Positions 28,753-37,638 of a stretch of 64,000 bases of DNA are shown piece by piece. The first letter of the stretch is position 1. Every line of letters begins with the position of its first letter. Under the pieces are notes generated by a model. It was not told where the DNA came from and ran no database searches. It was given only the letters and a program-made list of their open reading frames with translations. The position numbers were made by a program, and so were the translations under genes. The stretch is from Gulosibacter macacae (GTDB taxonomy: Bacteria > Actinomycetota > Actinomycetes > Actinomycetales > Microbacteriaceae), in NCBI RefSeq assembly GCF_003865375.1, contig NZ_RQVS01000003.1:154800-218799 (forward strand), written 5' to 3'.

Positions 28753-29684
28753 CCGAGCAGCCGGCCGAACTCATCGTCATTGGTGGCGCGACCGGCACCG
28801 GCAAGACGGCACTTTCGCTCGACGTTGCCGAGCGGCTGGCAACTAGGGGGAAGAAAGCCGAAATCATCAACGCCGATGCCATGCAGTTCTATCGCGGCAT
28901 GGATATCGGCACCGCGAAACTGCCAGTGGCCGAGCGTCGGGGGATTCCGCATCACCTCTTTGATGTGCTCGAGGTGACCGAGGAGGCGACCGTCGCCTGG
29001 TACCAAGAGGTCGCCCGAGACTGCATTGATGAGGTGCTCGGTCGCGGCGCCGTGCCGATTCTCGTTGGCGGCTCTGGCCTCTACATCGCCGCGGTCGTGT
29101 TCGATCTGCAATTCCCGGCCCGAGATGAAGCCGTGCGCGCCGACCTCGAACGCGAACTCGAAGAGTGGGGCTCGGGGATGCTCCACCGCCGCCTTGCCGA
29201 ATTCGATCCCGAAGCCGCCGAGCGGATTGACCCGCGCAATGGTCGACGGGTGGTGCGCGCACTCGAAGTGATCAAGCTCACCGGCGAAAAGTTCTCAGCA
29301 CAATTGCCCGAACAGGATGCTTGGTGGCGCCACACTGCGATGGTGCTTGTTGAGCGCGAGCGCTCCGAACTCGTTGCCGCGCTCGACGCTCGCGTCATCG
29401 AGATGTGGCGTGACGGGCTCGTCGACGAGACGGCAGAGTTGCTCTCGCACGGTCTTGTTGACACGTCAACTGCGGGGAAAGCCATCGGCTACGCCCAGGC
29501 TGCCCGCCAATTGCGGGGCGAGACCACTGAGGCTGAGGCCATCGCCGAAGCGCAATTGCTCACGCGCAAGTATGCCCGGCGCCAGGTCTCGTGGTTCCGT
29601 CGCTACGACACGGCGCTACGCTTGCGTGCCGGGGATGCGTGGGGAGCGTCACTCGTGCTCGATCACGCCGGGCTCACCAACTAG
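28749..29684 (+). CDS. miaA: tRNA dimethylallyltransferase
   Basis: The 311-residue enzyme transfers an isopentenyl group to A37 of tRNAs reading UNN codons. The P-loop GATGTGKT lies at about residues 12-19, followed by the [17 protein letters not shown] region and the C-terminal tRNA-binding [11 protein letters not shown]. The start is a GTG overlapping the miaB stop. Its TAG stop shares three base pairs with the stop of the convergent dehydrogenase gene. In other actinobacteria dapF comes soon after; here a 13-kb block intervenes. Confidence 0.95.
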   Translation: MTEQPAELIVIGGATGTGKTALSLDVAERLATRGKKAEIINADAMQFYRGMDIGTAKLPVAERRGIPHHLFDVLEVTEEATVAWYQEVARDCIDEVLGRGAVPILVGGSGLYIAAVVFDLQFPARDEAVRADLERELEEWGSGMLHRRLAEFDPEAAERIDPRNGRRVVRALEVIKLTGEKFSAQLPEQDAWWRHTAMVLVERERSELVAALDARVIEMWRDGLVDETAELLSHGLVDTSTAGKAIGYAQAARQLRGETTEAEAIAEAQLLTRKYARRQVSWFRRYDTALRLRAGDAWGASLVLDHAGLTN

Positions 29685-30826
29685 GGCCGCGGCAAACGCC
29701 CGCGCAACTCCATCGCCTCGCGCACTCGTTCCATCGCCATGGTGAGCGCGGCCTCGTGTGGCAGTGTGCCATCGCGCTGGCTCATATCGAGCACGGCGAC
29801 CGTATTGGCGCGCAGCTTTTCTGAGATCATCTCGAACACCGCAGCGGTGTCGACGACGAACGGCGAGTTGCGAGCATCCGTCGAGTGGGCGGCGGCGACG
29901 ATGCCGCCCGCGTTCGCAATGAAGTCGGGCACGACCTGCACGCCCCGCTCCTGCAGGATGCGGCGCGAACTCGGCGAGGTCGGCAGATTCGCGCCCTCAA
30001 CGATGAGACGTGCCGTGGTGTTGGCCGCGACGGCATCGGTAATCGTGTCTTGCATTGCCGCGGGGATGAGCACATCCGCATCCACGTCGAGCACATCGCG
30101 CGAGTGGTCACCGCTCGCGTAGGCACTCACGCAGGCATCGCCGTGTTCGGCGCGCAAGTCGAGCAGTCGCTCGAGGTCGAGTCCATCGCGGTCGTGCACG
30201 GTGCCGGTGGCGGTCGCAACCGCCACAATCTGGGCGCCGAGCGCCGCGAGCCGTTGGGCTGCGGCAACGCCGACTGCGCCGAATCCCTGAATCGCCACGC
30301 GCTTGCCAGCCAGCGATTCACCGCTTCGCTGCAGGGCAGCATCCGCCGCCTCAGCCACGCCAAACCCGGTCACACCGAGCTGGTCATAGGGCACGCCGCC
30401 CAGCGCGCGGGGAAGTCCGGTCGAAGTGCCGAGATCACCGAGCTCATCGGCGAGGATGGCCGCATCCCGCTCATTGAGCCCCATGTCGAGGCCGAAGAGG
30501 TACTCGCGCGGCACCTCATTGCGGAGCGCTCGAGCGAACGCGCGCAGGATGCGTTCCTTGTCGGGTGAGGTCGGATCGCCGAGGATGCCCGCCTTAGCGC
30601 CACCGTGGAACAGATCGACTGCTGCCCACTTCCAGGTCATGGTGCGGGCGAGTCGGCACACTTCCTCGATCGTGAGCGTCGGACTCATCCTCGTGCCGCC
30701 CTTGCCAATGCCGCGCGCGGAATTGTCGATGACCAGCACACCTCGCATGCCGGTTCGGCTATCGCTGACGACCACGATCTTTTCGGGTCCCCACTCATCG
30801 GCCATGCGCAGCAGGTCTTCTGCCAT
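29681..30826 (-). CDS. Glu/Leu/Phe/Val-type NAD(P)-dependent amino-acid dehydrogenase
   Basis: The 381-residue protein has the ELFV dehydrogenase N-terminal domain with the catalytic-Lys region ([10 protein letters not shown] and HGGAKAGI) and a Rossmann domain ([15 protein letters not shown]), then [15 protein letters not shown]. It deaminates an amino acid to its 2-oxo acid reversibly; glutamate or a branched-chain substrate is possible. In this gene block it could recycle glutamate formed by transamination. The ATG at 30826 follows GAGG; the frame continues to 30928 without a ribosome-binding site. It ends head-on against miaA and diverges from the cyclodeaminase-family gene. Confidence 0.85.
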   Translation of the reverse strand: MAEDLLRMADEWGPEKIVVVSDSRTGMRGVLVIDNSARGIGKGGTRMSPTLTIEEVCRLARTMTWKWAAVDLFHGGAKAGILGDPTSPDKERILRAFARALRNEVPREYLFGLDMGLNERDAAILADELGDLGTSTGLPRALGGVPYDQLGVTGFGVAEAADAALQRSGESLAGKRVAIQGFGAVGVAAAQRLAALGAQIVAVATATGTVHDRDGLDLERLLDLRAEHGDACVSAYASGDHSRDVLDVDADVLIPAAMQDTITDAVAANTTARLIVEGANLPTSPSSRRILQERGVQVVPDFIANAGGIVAAAHSTDARNSPFVVDTAAVFEMISEKLRANTVAVLDMSQRDGTLPHEAALTMAMERVREAMELRGRLPRP

Positions 30827-30911
30827 CACCTCGTCCTCTCCATTGATCGAGTCGGTGTCGCCTACCACTTTGGGTGAGAACCGAAGCAATCCGAGACCTG
30901 CGAGAACAGGG

Positions 30912-30931
30912 GCTTGTGGTTGAAGCATAAG
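30912..30931. promoter_or_regulatory. Weak copy of the amino-acid block motif in a divergent promoter
   Basis: GCTTGTGGTTGAAGC (30912-30926) has the GCTT/AAGC arms of the motif at 41927, followed by AAGCATAAG. It lies in the 235-base region between the dehydrogenase gene and the cyclodeaminase-family gene. Confidence 0.3.
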
Positions 30932-31061
30932 TTTTTCTTCTGCTTGGTCGACAGATCACGGCCAGAGTCGGCTTCCAGTGCACGTCGGGGTGGGTAAGTA
31001 TCTGACCAGGGCCGTGATTGCAACGGAGCGATCGCGCCGGCCCGCAACGAAAGGATTCGCG

Positions 31062-32030
31062 ATGACGCGCCCCGCCTATTTCAGCGACGACGAGATCGAG
31101 CGCCTGCTCACGCAGGAGCTGGCGCTGGAATCTCAGCGGAGCGCCTTCTCTGCCCTCGGCAATGACGAAGCCGTGCTCGCGCCGCGCGTGCTCATCGACG
31201 GAGCTGACGATTCCGTCGCGTTCAGCTATGTCGCCCGGCTGTCGCCGCAGGCCCCAGTAGTGAGTAAATTCGGCAGCGTCAACCCCGTCAACGCCGAACG
31301 CAACGAGCCGGTGATCTCTGCGACCGTGCACATGCTCGACGCCGTCTCCGGGCGCCCGGTTGCCACGCTCGAGGCGACGAACCTCACCACTCTGCGTACC
31401 GCAGCGGCCTCGGCGCTCGTGTGCGAGCAATTGGCTCGCGAGGATGCACGAACGCTCGGCGTGATTGGCTCCGGAGTGCAAGCTCGGGCACACATTCATG
31501 CCTTGACTCGGGTGCGAAACTTCGAAGAAGTGCGCGTCGCCGGGCGCTCACTCGAGCGCGCGAAGGCGATGGCTCGTGAACTCGCCGCAGAGATTGATGT
31601 GCCGGTGCGGGTCGTCGGTCACGAACTCGTTGCCGCTGCCGATGTGGTCGTCACCTGCACGACGAGCTTCGAAGCGGTGCTCGAAACCGCGTGGGTCCGG
31701 CCTGGCGCCACGGTGATCAGCGTCGGTGCCTTTGCGCCCGACCGCATGGAACTTCCGACCTCGCTCATCGACCGGGCCGACCTCGTCGTTGTCGACCATC
31801 TTGAGACCACTTCGGCCCAATCGGGCCCCGTGGTGGCTGCCCTCGAATCAGGTTCGATCGGCCTCGGTGACCTCGTCGAGCTTGGCACCGTCGTGACTGG
31901 CAAGCATCCGGGCCGAACGAACCCGCGCGAGATCATCGTCTATTTCAGCGTGGGCATCGGCATCCAGGATGCGGCTGCCGCAGCCGCCGTCGTGGCCGCA
32001 GCCGACGGCGTCAGCGCGGCCGACGACTAG
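31062..32030 (+). CDS. Ornithine cyclodeaminase / mu-crystallin family enzyme
   Basis: The 322-residue protein has the family's substrate domain (VSKFGSVNP, LTTLRTAAASALV) and NAD-binding motif VIGSGVQARAHIHAL. Members include ornithine and lysine cyclodeaminases, ketimine (1-piperideine-2-carboxylate) reductases and amino-acid dehydrogenases. With pipecolate-pathway genes 6-10 kb away, a lysine cyclodeaminase or piperideine-2-carboxylate reductase making L-pipecolate is a reasonable inference. The ATG at 31062 follows AAAGGA. Its 3' end overlaps the split LysR gene on the other strand by 20 bases. Confidence 0.85.
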   Translation: MTRPAYFSDDEIERLLTQELALESQRSAFSALGNDEAVLAPRVLIDGADDSVAFSYVARLSPQAPVVSKFGSVNPVNAERNEPVISATVHMLDAVSGRPVATLEATNLTTLRTAAASALVCEQLAREDARTLGVIGSGVQARAHIHALTRVRNFEEVRVAGRSLERAKAMARELAAEIDVPVRVVGHELVAAADVVVTCTTSFEAVLETAWVRPGATVISVGAFAPDRMELPTSLIDRADLVVVDHLETTSAQSGPVVAALESGSIGLGDLVELGTVVTGKHPGRTNPREIIVYFSVGIGIQDAAAAAAVVAAADGVSAADD

Positions 32031-32967
32031 CGAACTCCGGCGCGAGCGTGATGCCGGGCGAGCGGCTTGCCGTTCGCCGGGCTGCGCGCGCCAGCGTTTC
32101 AGTGAGCTTGCCGATGGCCGGGTTGCCGTGCCGAGGTGCCACTAACAGCGACACGTGGCGCTGCACCGTGAGGTCTGAGATCGTCGCCGTATCGGTGTCG
32201 CCATCGGCGAGGGTAGTGGCCGCGAGCGCCGGCACGAGCGCGACGCCAAGGCCAGAGCGTACGAAGCTCGCGACCACGCTGTAGTTATTACTGCGATAGC
32301 GGATCTCAGGGGCAAATCCGGCAGCCGCACAGGCCCGTTCAACGGCATGGGCGCACTGCGCGTCGGCACTCGTGGCAATCCAGGTTTCATGCTCGAGATC
32401 ACGCAGGGTGATGGTCTGCCCAGAGGCGGGATGCCCCGGTGACACAAAGGCAACGAGGTCTTCCGAAAGCAAGTGCACTGCGGTGAGTTCTGCTGGCCAG
32501 CGCATGGGCACCAGGTCATAGCGGTAGGCGAGGGCGACATCGAGTTCGCGTTCGACCAGCCGAGGCACCAGCTCGCTCGGCTCACCCTCGTCAAGGATGA
32601 GCTCAACTTCGGGATGCGTGCGGACGAACTCCGCGAGCGCCGCCGGCACGAGTTGTCGGCTTGCGGTCGGGAAGCTCCCGAGCCGGATGCGCCCCGCGCC
32701 ACCTTCGCCGAGGTTGCGCACCTAATCGTCGAAGGAAGCAAGCGCGGCAAACACTTCGTGGGCGTGGGCGTGCAATTGCTCGGCGACGCTCGTCGGACGA
32801 ATGCCCCGGGCATCCCGTTCAAACAGTGTCAGGCCAGTTTCGCGTTCGAACGCGGCAATCTGCTGCGACACCGCCGACCCCGTATAGCCAAGCTGGCGGG
32901 CGGCGCCAGCGAATGACCCGGTGCGCAGTACGGCGACCAGGGTGGTCAGATGAGTCGGATTCACCAC
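32011..32967 (-). pseudogene. LysR-family regulator split by an in-frame TAG
   Basis: From GTG 32967 (GGGAG upstream) the frame encodes a normal LysR helix-turn-helix domain of 81 residues (GSFAGAARQLGYTGSAVSQQ) and then stops at a TAG (32722-32724). Without any frame change the next codons encode the complete effector-binding domain (236 residues, 32011-32721) beginning VRNLGEGG, in the linker where relatives read through. One nonsense change explains it. Because GTG follows the TAG directly, the second half could be made by re-initiation, but a DNA-binding domain alone cannot respond to an effector. A sequencing error is also possible. It lies beside the cyclodeaminase-family gene and diverges from the ABC operon. 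Confidence 0.8.
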
Positions 32968-33271
32968 GATGTGCTCCCTTCGCTTTGGTGAGGGTAGCGC
33001 AGATTTGCTTGTGCTCAATAGATGCGAACGAATGAAGCTGAGCATAAGAGCTACTTGCCCTAGGGTCATGAAGCCGCAGTCTTGCGGCATGTGCACGCCA
33101 CTCGGTCGTCGCCAGAATCGGACAGACCGAATCAATCCACCGCGATCGTGGCTCGTCAGCTCGATAAGTCGCACGCAACGGAACGACTCACCCGGCAATG
33201 TGGCCGGACGCTCGGCTCCTCGTGCGTTCCCGCCCCGTTTCCGGTGGGCCGACCACACGAAGGGAACGTTC
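32968..33271. promoter_or_regulatory. Divergent control region of the split LysR gene and the ABC operon
   Basis: This 304-base stretch holds no gene. It contains GCTTGTGCTCAA (33007-33018), a reverse-complement match to the motif at 41928, and CTGAGCATAAG (33038-33048), a near match. A -10-like TAGGGT lies at about 33063-33068, with the small hairpin GCCGCA-GTCT-TGCGGC just after it. The ABC gene is preceded by GAAGGGA. Confidence 0.5.
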
Positions 33272-34036
33272 ATGGCCGACCAGTCAGCGCCGATCGCCAT
33301 CGACCTGAACAACGTCGAGAAATCTTTCGGCGACCACCACGTACTCAAGGGCGTCTCGCTGCAGGTTCCCACCGGCACCGTGACCGCCATGATCGGCCCC
33401 TCGGGCGCCGGCAAGAGCTCGCTGCTTCGCTGCATCAATCTGCTCGAGCGGCCCGATAGCGGCACCATCACCGTTGAGGGCATCACCATTGACGTGAGCA
33501 CCAAGATCGATGACGAACAGCTTCGTGCGCTGCGTCGTCAGATCGGCATGGTGTTCCAGCACTTCAATCTCTTCCCGCACCTCACCGTGATGCAGAACGT
33601 CTCACTTGCGCAGATGCGCGTGCTCGGTCGCAGCAAGGATGAGGCAAACGAGAAGTCGCTCACCCTGCTCAAGCGCGTTGGCCTCGGCGACAAGGCCGAC
33701 CAGTACCCGGCCCGTTGCTCGGGTGGTCAGCAGCAGCGCATCGCAATTGCCCGCGCGCTTGCACTCGAGCCGAACATCATGCTCTTCGATGAGCCGACCT
33801 CTGCGCTCGACCCGGAACTCGGCCTTGAGGTGCTCGCGGTGATGCGCGAACTCGCCGAAGACGGCATGACCATGGTGGTTGTCACCCACGAAATGCAATT
33901 CGCGCGCAGCGTCTCCGATGACCTCGTGGTGATGGCCGACGGCCGCATTCTCGAAGAGGGCCACCCCGAAGAGATCTTCAGCGACCCCAAGGAGCAGCGC
34001 ACCCGCGAATTCCTGCGAGCGGTGCTGGAACGCTAA
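33272..34036 (+). CDS. Polar amino-acid ABC transporter, ATP-binding protein
   Basis: The 254-residue ATPase has Walker [10 protein letters not shown], the GlnQ-type [15 protein letters not shown], signature CSGGQQQR (Cys where Leu is usual), and Walker [13 protein letters not shown]. It powers import by the two permeases encoded next. It is the first gene of a four-gene operon (ATPase, two permeases, binding protein) followed by an FAD-dependent amino-acid dehydrogenase, which suggests the imported amino acid is that enzyme's substrate or a precursor. Confidence 0.92.
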   Translation: MADQSAPIAIDLNNVEKSFGDHHVLKGVSLQVPTGTVTAMIGPSGAGKSSLLRCINLLERPDSGTITVEGITIDVSTKIDDEQLRALRRQIGMVFQHFNLFPHLTVMQNVSLAQMRVLGRSKDEANEKSLTLLKRVGLGDKADQYPARCSGGQQQRIAIARALALEPNIMLFDEPTSALDPELGLEVLAVMRELAEDGMTMVVVTHEMQFARSVSDDLVVMADGRILEEGHPEEIFSDPKEQRTREFLRAVLER

Positions 34037-34038
34037 CC

Positions 34039-34677
34039 ATGGACGTCCTGCTCAATACTCTGCGCGGTGTGCCGGTCACCCTCGGCATCACCCTCATCGC
34101 CTTCGCCATCGGCGTCGTCGGTGGCGTGCCGCTCGCCCTCATGCGCCGCAGCCGCATCAAGCCGATCAGCTGGCTCGCCATCGCGATCATCGAACTCCTC
34201 CGCGGCATCCCACCGGTGGTGTGGCTGTTCATTATCTTCTTCGGCCTCGGCACCTCGATTCCGCAGATGACCGCCTTCATGGCTGCCGTCATTGGCCTCG
34301 GCATCGTTGCCGCCGCCTATATGGCTGAGATCTATCGTGGTGGACTTCGCTCCATCCATAACGGCCAATGGGAAGCCGCCGAAGTGCTCGGGATGCGTCA
34401 CCGCACCGTGCTGCGCGACGTCATCGGCCCGCAGGTCTTCCGTGTGTCGATTCCCGCGGCCGCCACCTACGGCATTGGTCTCCTCAAGGACTCCTCGGTT
34501 GCCTACGTCATCGGCGTCACCGAGATCGTCTACTACGCGAGCGAGCAATCGCGCCAAACCGTTGACGCGATCGGGCCGTTCCTCATCGCCGCAGCCGTCT
34601 ACGTGATCATGACCATCCCCACCGCCTGGGCGACGCGTTCGCTCGATGCGAAGATGCGAAAGCGAGTGGCGAAATGA
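34039..34677 (+). CDS. Amino-acid ABC transporter permease 1
   Basis: The 212-residue HisM/GlnP-type permease has about five membrane helices and the EAA loop EAAEVLGMRHRTVLRDVIGPQ (about residues 113-132) that contacts the ATPase. It starts two bases after the ATPase stop and its own stop overlaps the next start (ATGA). It forms the membrane channel with the second permease. Confidence 0.9.
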   Translation: MDVLLNTLRGVPVTLGITLIAFAIGVVGGVPLALMRRSRIKPISWLAIAIIELLRGIPPVVWLFIIFFGLGTSIPQMTAFMAAVIGLGIVAAAYMAEIYRGGLRSIHNGQWEAAEVLGMRHRTVLRDVIGPQVFRVSIPAAATYGIGLLKDSSVAYVIGVTEIVYYASEQSRQTVDAIGPFLIAAAVYVIMTIPTAWATRSLDAKMRKRVAK

Positions 34678-35333
34678 GCTTCATCAACGACTGGATCGCC
34701 TACATCCCGCAGCTCTGGCCGGGCCTGCTCGTCAGCCTGCAGGTCACTGGCCTCGCGCTCCTGTTCGGTGTGCCCGGAGGACTCGCCCTCGCGGTGTTCT
34801 CGAGTCATCCGAACCGCATCGTCAAGGCGATCGTTATCGGCCTCGTCGAACTCGGTCGCGGTACCCCTGCGCTCGTGGTCCTCCAGGTCATTTACTTCGG
34901 TGTGCCCTCGGTGGCGCCGACGATCGCGCTCGACTCCTACCTTGCTGCCGCGCTCGCACTCGCGCTCACGACGGCCGCTTACACCTCCGAGATCATCCGC
35001 GGTGGCCTGCAGGCCGTGCCGCAGGGTGAACTCGAAGCGGCCGCGGCACTCGGCATGAAGCCGTGGCACACGCTCTGGGATGTGGTGATCCCGCAGGGTA
35101 TCCGCTTCGCGATTCCCGCCCTCATCGGCTTCGCCATCCTCATCTTCCAGGCCACCTCGCTCGCCTACACGATCGCGCTGCCCGAACTGCTGAGCCAGGC
35201 GTACTCGATCGGATCGAGCACCTTCAAGTACCTCAGCGTGCTGCTCCTGGCGGGCCTGTTCTACGCCATGATCACGATCCCCGCGAGCGCGCTCACCAGC
35301 TACGCCGAGCGCCGCCTCGCGCGCCACCTCTAA
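34674..35333 (+). CDS. Amino-acid ABC transporter permease 2
   Basis: The 219-residue permease has about five membrane helices and the EAA loop LEAAAALGMKPWHTLWDVVI (about 122-141). It is related to permease 1 but clearly diverged, so the channel is a heterodimer. Its ATG overlaps the preceding stop, so translation is coupled. Confidence 0.9.
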   Translation: MSFINDWIAYIPQLWPGLLVSLQVTGLALLFGVPGGLALAVFSSHPNRIVKAIVIGLVELGRGTPALVVLQVIYFGVPSVAPTIALDSYLAAALALALTTAAYTSEIIRGGLQAVPQGELEAAAALGMKPWHTLWDVVIPQGIRFAIPALIGFAILIFQATSLAYTIALPELLSQAYSIGSSTFKYLSVLLLAGLFYAMITIPASALTSYAERRLARHL

Positions 35334-35377
35334 ACCCGAACAATCCATACCCCCAATAACTCAACGAGGAGTTTCCA

Positions 35378-36220
35378 ATGAAGCAACGACGCAAGATGAT
35401 CACCGCACTTGTCGCGACCGCGGCGCTCGCGGTCACCCTGACCGGATGCGCCGGTGGCGGAAGCGGCGACGTCGCCGCTGACTGCCAGCCGAAGCACGAG
35501 TTCTCGACCATCAAGGACGGCACCCTCAGCGTCGTGCTCTACGACCTGCCGCCCTTCTCGAAGCTCGACAACGGTGCGATCACCGGCGTCGACGGCGACA
35601 TCATGACCGAGTTTGCGAAGGAAGAGTGCCTCACGATCACCGCGACATCGGCTGCCACCTCGGCGAACATCCCCACGGTGCAGGCGGGCCGCGCCGATGT
35701 CTCGATCGCTGCCTGGTACCGCACCCAGGCGCGTTCTGAGATCGTGCTCCTCAGCGACCCGATCTACACCGACCAGATGGCGATCATCTCGAAGGATGGG
35801 CTCTCGAGCGTCTCGGAACTCGAGGGCCAGACCGTCGGCACCGTTGACGGCTACCTCTGGGTCGAAGACATGCGCGCTGTGCTCGGCGACAAGCTGAAGA
35901 TCTACCCGACCACGCTCAACATGAACCAGGATCTCGCTGCCGGCCGCATCGACATCGGCATCGACAGCTACGGTTCGGCCACGCACAACAACACCGACAA
36001 CAAGTTCAAGGTTGAGGTCGTGCAGCCCGACGAGCGTGTCGCCGCGAGCCAGGAAGCCGCGCAGATTGCGATTCCGGTTGCGCCCGGCAACGAGGCACTT
36101 GTCACCGCGATCAACGACTTCATCAAGGTGATCCGTGAAGACGGCCGCCTCGAAAAGATCCTCGTCGACAACGGCCTTGACGCCACGGCCGCCGACACCG
36201 GTGACCCGCGCCTGATCTAG
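35378..36220 (+). CDS. Amino-acid-binding lipoprotein of the ABC transporter
   Basis: The 280-residue precursor has a lipoprotein signal (lipobox TLTGC, Cys about residue 24) and a type II periplasmic-binding fold of the SBP_bac_3 family (GVDGDIMTEFAKEE; YGSATHNN). It captures the amino acid outside the cell and hands it to the permeases. It follows permease 2 by 44 bases with a GAGGAG ribosome-binding site. The substrate cannot be read from sequence; the operon context suggests a basic or D-amino acid. Confidence 0.88.
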   Translation: MKQRRKMITALVATAALAVTLTGCAGGGSGDVAADCQPKHEFSTIKDGTLSVVLYDLPPFSKLDNGAITGVDGDIMTEFAKEECLTITATSAATSANIPTVQAGRADVSIAAWYRTQARSEIVLLSDPIYTDQMAIISKDGLSSVSELEGQTVGTVDGYLWVEDMRAVLGDKLKIYPTTLNMNQDLAAGRIDIGIDSYGSATHNNTDNKFKVEVVQPDERVAASQEAAQIAIPVAPGNEALVTAINDFIKVIREDGRLEKILVDNGLDATAADTGDPRLI

Positions 36221-36260
36221 TCCGCGAACCCCGCGAACACAAGTAACCGCATCCGATTTC

Positions 36261-36289
36261 GGCGGCGAAACCAACACGGTTTCGTCGCC
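36261..36289 (+). terminator. Hairpin after the binding-protein gene
   Basis: GGCGGCGAAACC pairs with GGTTTCGTCGCC (one G-U pair) around a 5-nt loop. It may limit transcription into the FAD enzyme gene. Confidence 0.55.
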
Positions 36290-36317
36290 GATTTCGTAAC
36301 TCAACAGAAGGAACCTC

Positions 36318-37559
36318 ATGCACCAAGTAACTGGCGCGCGCGAGCGGGTGGCGATCATTGGAGCCGGCGCGATCGGCGCCGCCATCGCTTGCGAGCTCGC
36401 CGAGAGCGGCCGCGAGGTCGTCGTCATCGATGCGCTCGACACCTGGGGGCTTGGCTGCTCCGACGGCAATGCTGGCTACATCTGTCCCTCGCATGCCGGG
36501 CCGTGGGCGACGCGGCGAGAAATGGGTCAGGCAGTGCGCTGGCTCGGGAAACGCGAGAGCCCGCTGGCAATGCGGCCGCTGCCTTCGCTCGTGCCCTTCT
36601 TTGGGCAACTCATGCGCGTCGATGAGACGGGGATGCGGCGCTCGGGCACTGTGAACCGGGCAATGGCCCGGCGAGCGGTCGAACTGCATCGGCGGCTCGC
36701 CGAATCAGGGCTTGATTCTGGTTTTCGTCAGGACGGCCTCCTCGATGTGTATCGCGATGAGCGTCGCTTCGACGACGCGCGGGTGATTGCCGAACAACAG
36801 CGGGCTGATGGTGTCGATGCGCGAGTGGTGGATGCACGCGGGCTCGCCGCGCTCGATCCAGGCCTCGACGTCGAAGCCGTGGGCGGTGTCTGGTACCCGG
36901 GTGACGCGCACTGCGACCCGGTGCGGTTCATGCGCGCCATCGGCTGGCGGGCGGAGGCGAGGGGAGTGGAACTCATGGCTCGCACGCGCGTGACCTCGTT
37001 GGAGCGGCATCGCCGAGGCGTGCGGGTACAGACCTCGGCCGGTGCGGTGCTCGCCGATCGCGTGGTGATCGCTGCCGGAGCCGCGAGCGTGCGGCTCGCG
37101 CGTCGTCCGTATCCGATGTTGCAGGGTGGCAGGGGCTACTCGGTTGACTTCACGGCTCCGGGCGTCGCGGCACCCAAGCGGCCGGTCGTGCTGCAGGAAG
37201 ACCGAGTCGCGATCACGCCGTTCGCGGATCGCATGCGAGTGGCCGGCATGATGATGTTCACCGGCCTCGATGAGTCGATTGACGCTCGCCGGGTGGATGC
37301 GCTGACTCGCGCCGGCACGCGGGCATTCCCGGAATGGGGCGAGGCGACGATCAGTGCGCCCTGGGCGGGTTTGCGGCCGTGCACACCGGATGGGCTACCG
37401 CTCCTTGGCTGGGTCAATGATCGCGTCATGCTCGCCACCGGCCACGCCATGCTCGGTCTCGCGCTCGCACCCGACACCGCCGAGCGCGTGCGCGCGCTGT
37501 TCGAGGGCGCTGCCATCGAATATGCGGATGCGCTGAATCCACGACGCTTCAGCCACTAA
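36318..37559 (+). CDS. FAD-dependent D-amino-acid dehydrogenase-like oxidoreductase (DadA family)
   Basis: The 413-residue protein begins with the FAD-binding GAGAIGAAIACELAESG and has the DadA-like CSDGNAGYICPSHAGP segment, then a DAO fold ending in WAGLRPCTPDGLPLLG. Such enzymes oxidise D-amino acids to imines, which are hydrolysed to 2-oxo acids or cyclise. Acting on D-lysine it would give 1-piperideine-2-carboxylate, the substrate of ketimine reductases; that step is inference from the gene block. AGAAGGAA precedes the ATG. It converges with the aldehyde dehydrogenase across a long hairpin. Confidence 0.85.
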   Translation: MHQVTGARERVAIIGAGAIGAAIACELAESGREVVVIDALDTWGLGCSDGNAGYICPSHAGPWATRREMGQAVRWLGKRESPLAMRPLPSLVPFFGQLMRVDETGMRRSGTVNRAMARRAVELHRRLAESGLDSGFRQDGLLDVYRDERRFDDARVIAEQQRADGVDARVVDARGLAALDPGLDVEAVGGVWYPGDAHCDPVRFMRAIGWRAEARGVELMARTRVTSLERHRRGVRVQTSAGAVLADRVVIAAGAASVRLARRPYPMLQGGRGYSVDFTAPGVAAPKRPVVLQEDRVAITPFADRMRVAGMMMFTGLDESIDARRVDALTRAGTRAFPEWGEATISAPWAGLRPCTPDGLPLLGWVNDRVMLATGHAMLGLALAPDTAERVRALFEGAAIEYADALNPRRFSH

Positions 37560-37561
37560 CC

Positions 37562-37630
37562 ACAACGAGTGCGGAGGCGCTCGAAGCACGGTTTAGGTCC
37601 GTGCTTCGAGCGCCTCCGCACTCGCGTTGT
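37562..37630. terminator. Very long hairpin between convergent genes
   Basis: A 26-bp perfect stem (37566-37591 with 37599-37624, core GTGCGGAGGCGCTCGAAGCA) has a 7-nt loop, and after a small bulge is extended by ACAAC/GTTGT. It sits between the stops of the DadA-like gene and the aldehyde dehydrogenase gene and can serve both. Confidence 0.8.
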
Positions 37631-37638
37631 TGGTACGC

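Noticed and set aside
32969-33271. N-terminal extension of the ABC ATPase frame
   Set aside because: The frame is open but the sequence has no homology; ATG 33272 has a ribosome-binding site and gives the normal ATPase N-terminus. The region looks like a promoter.
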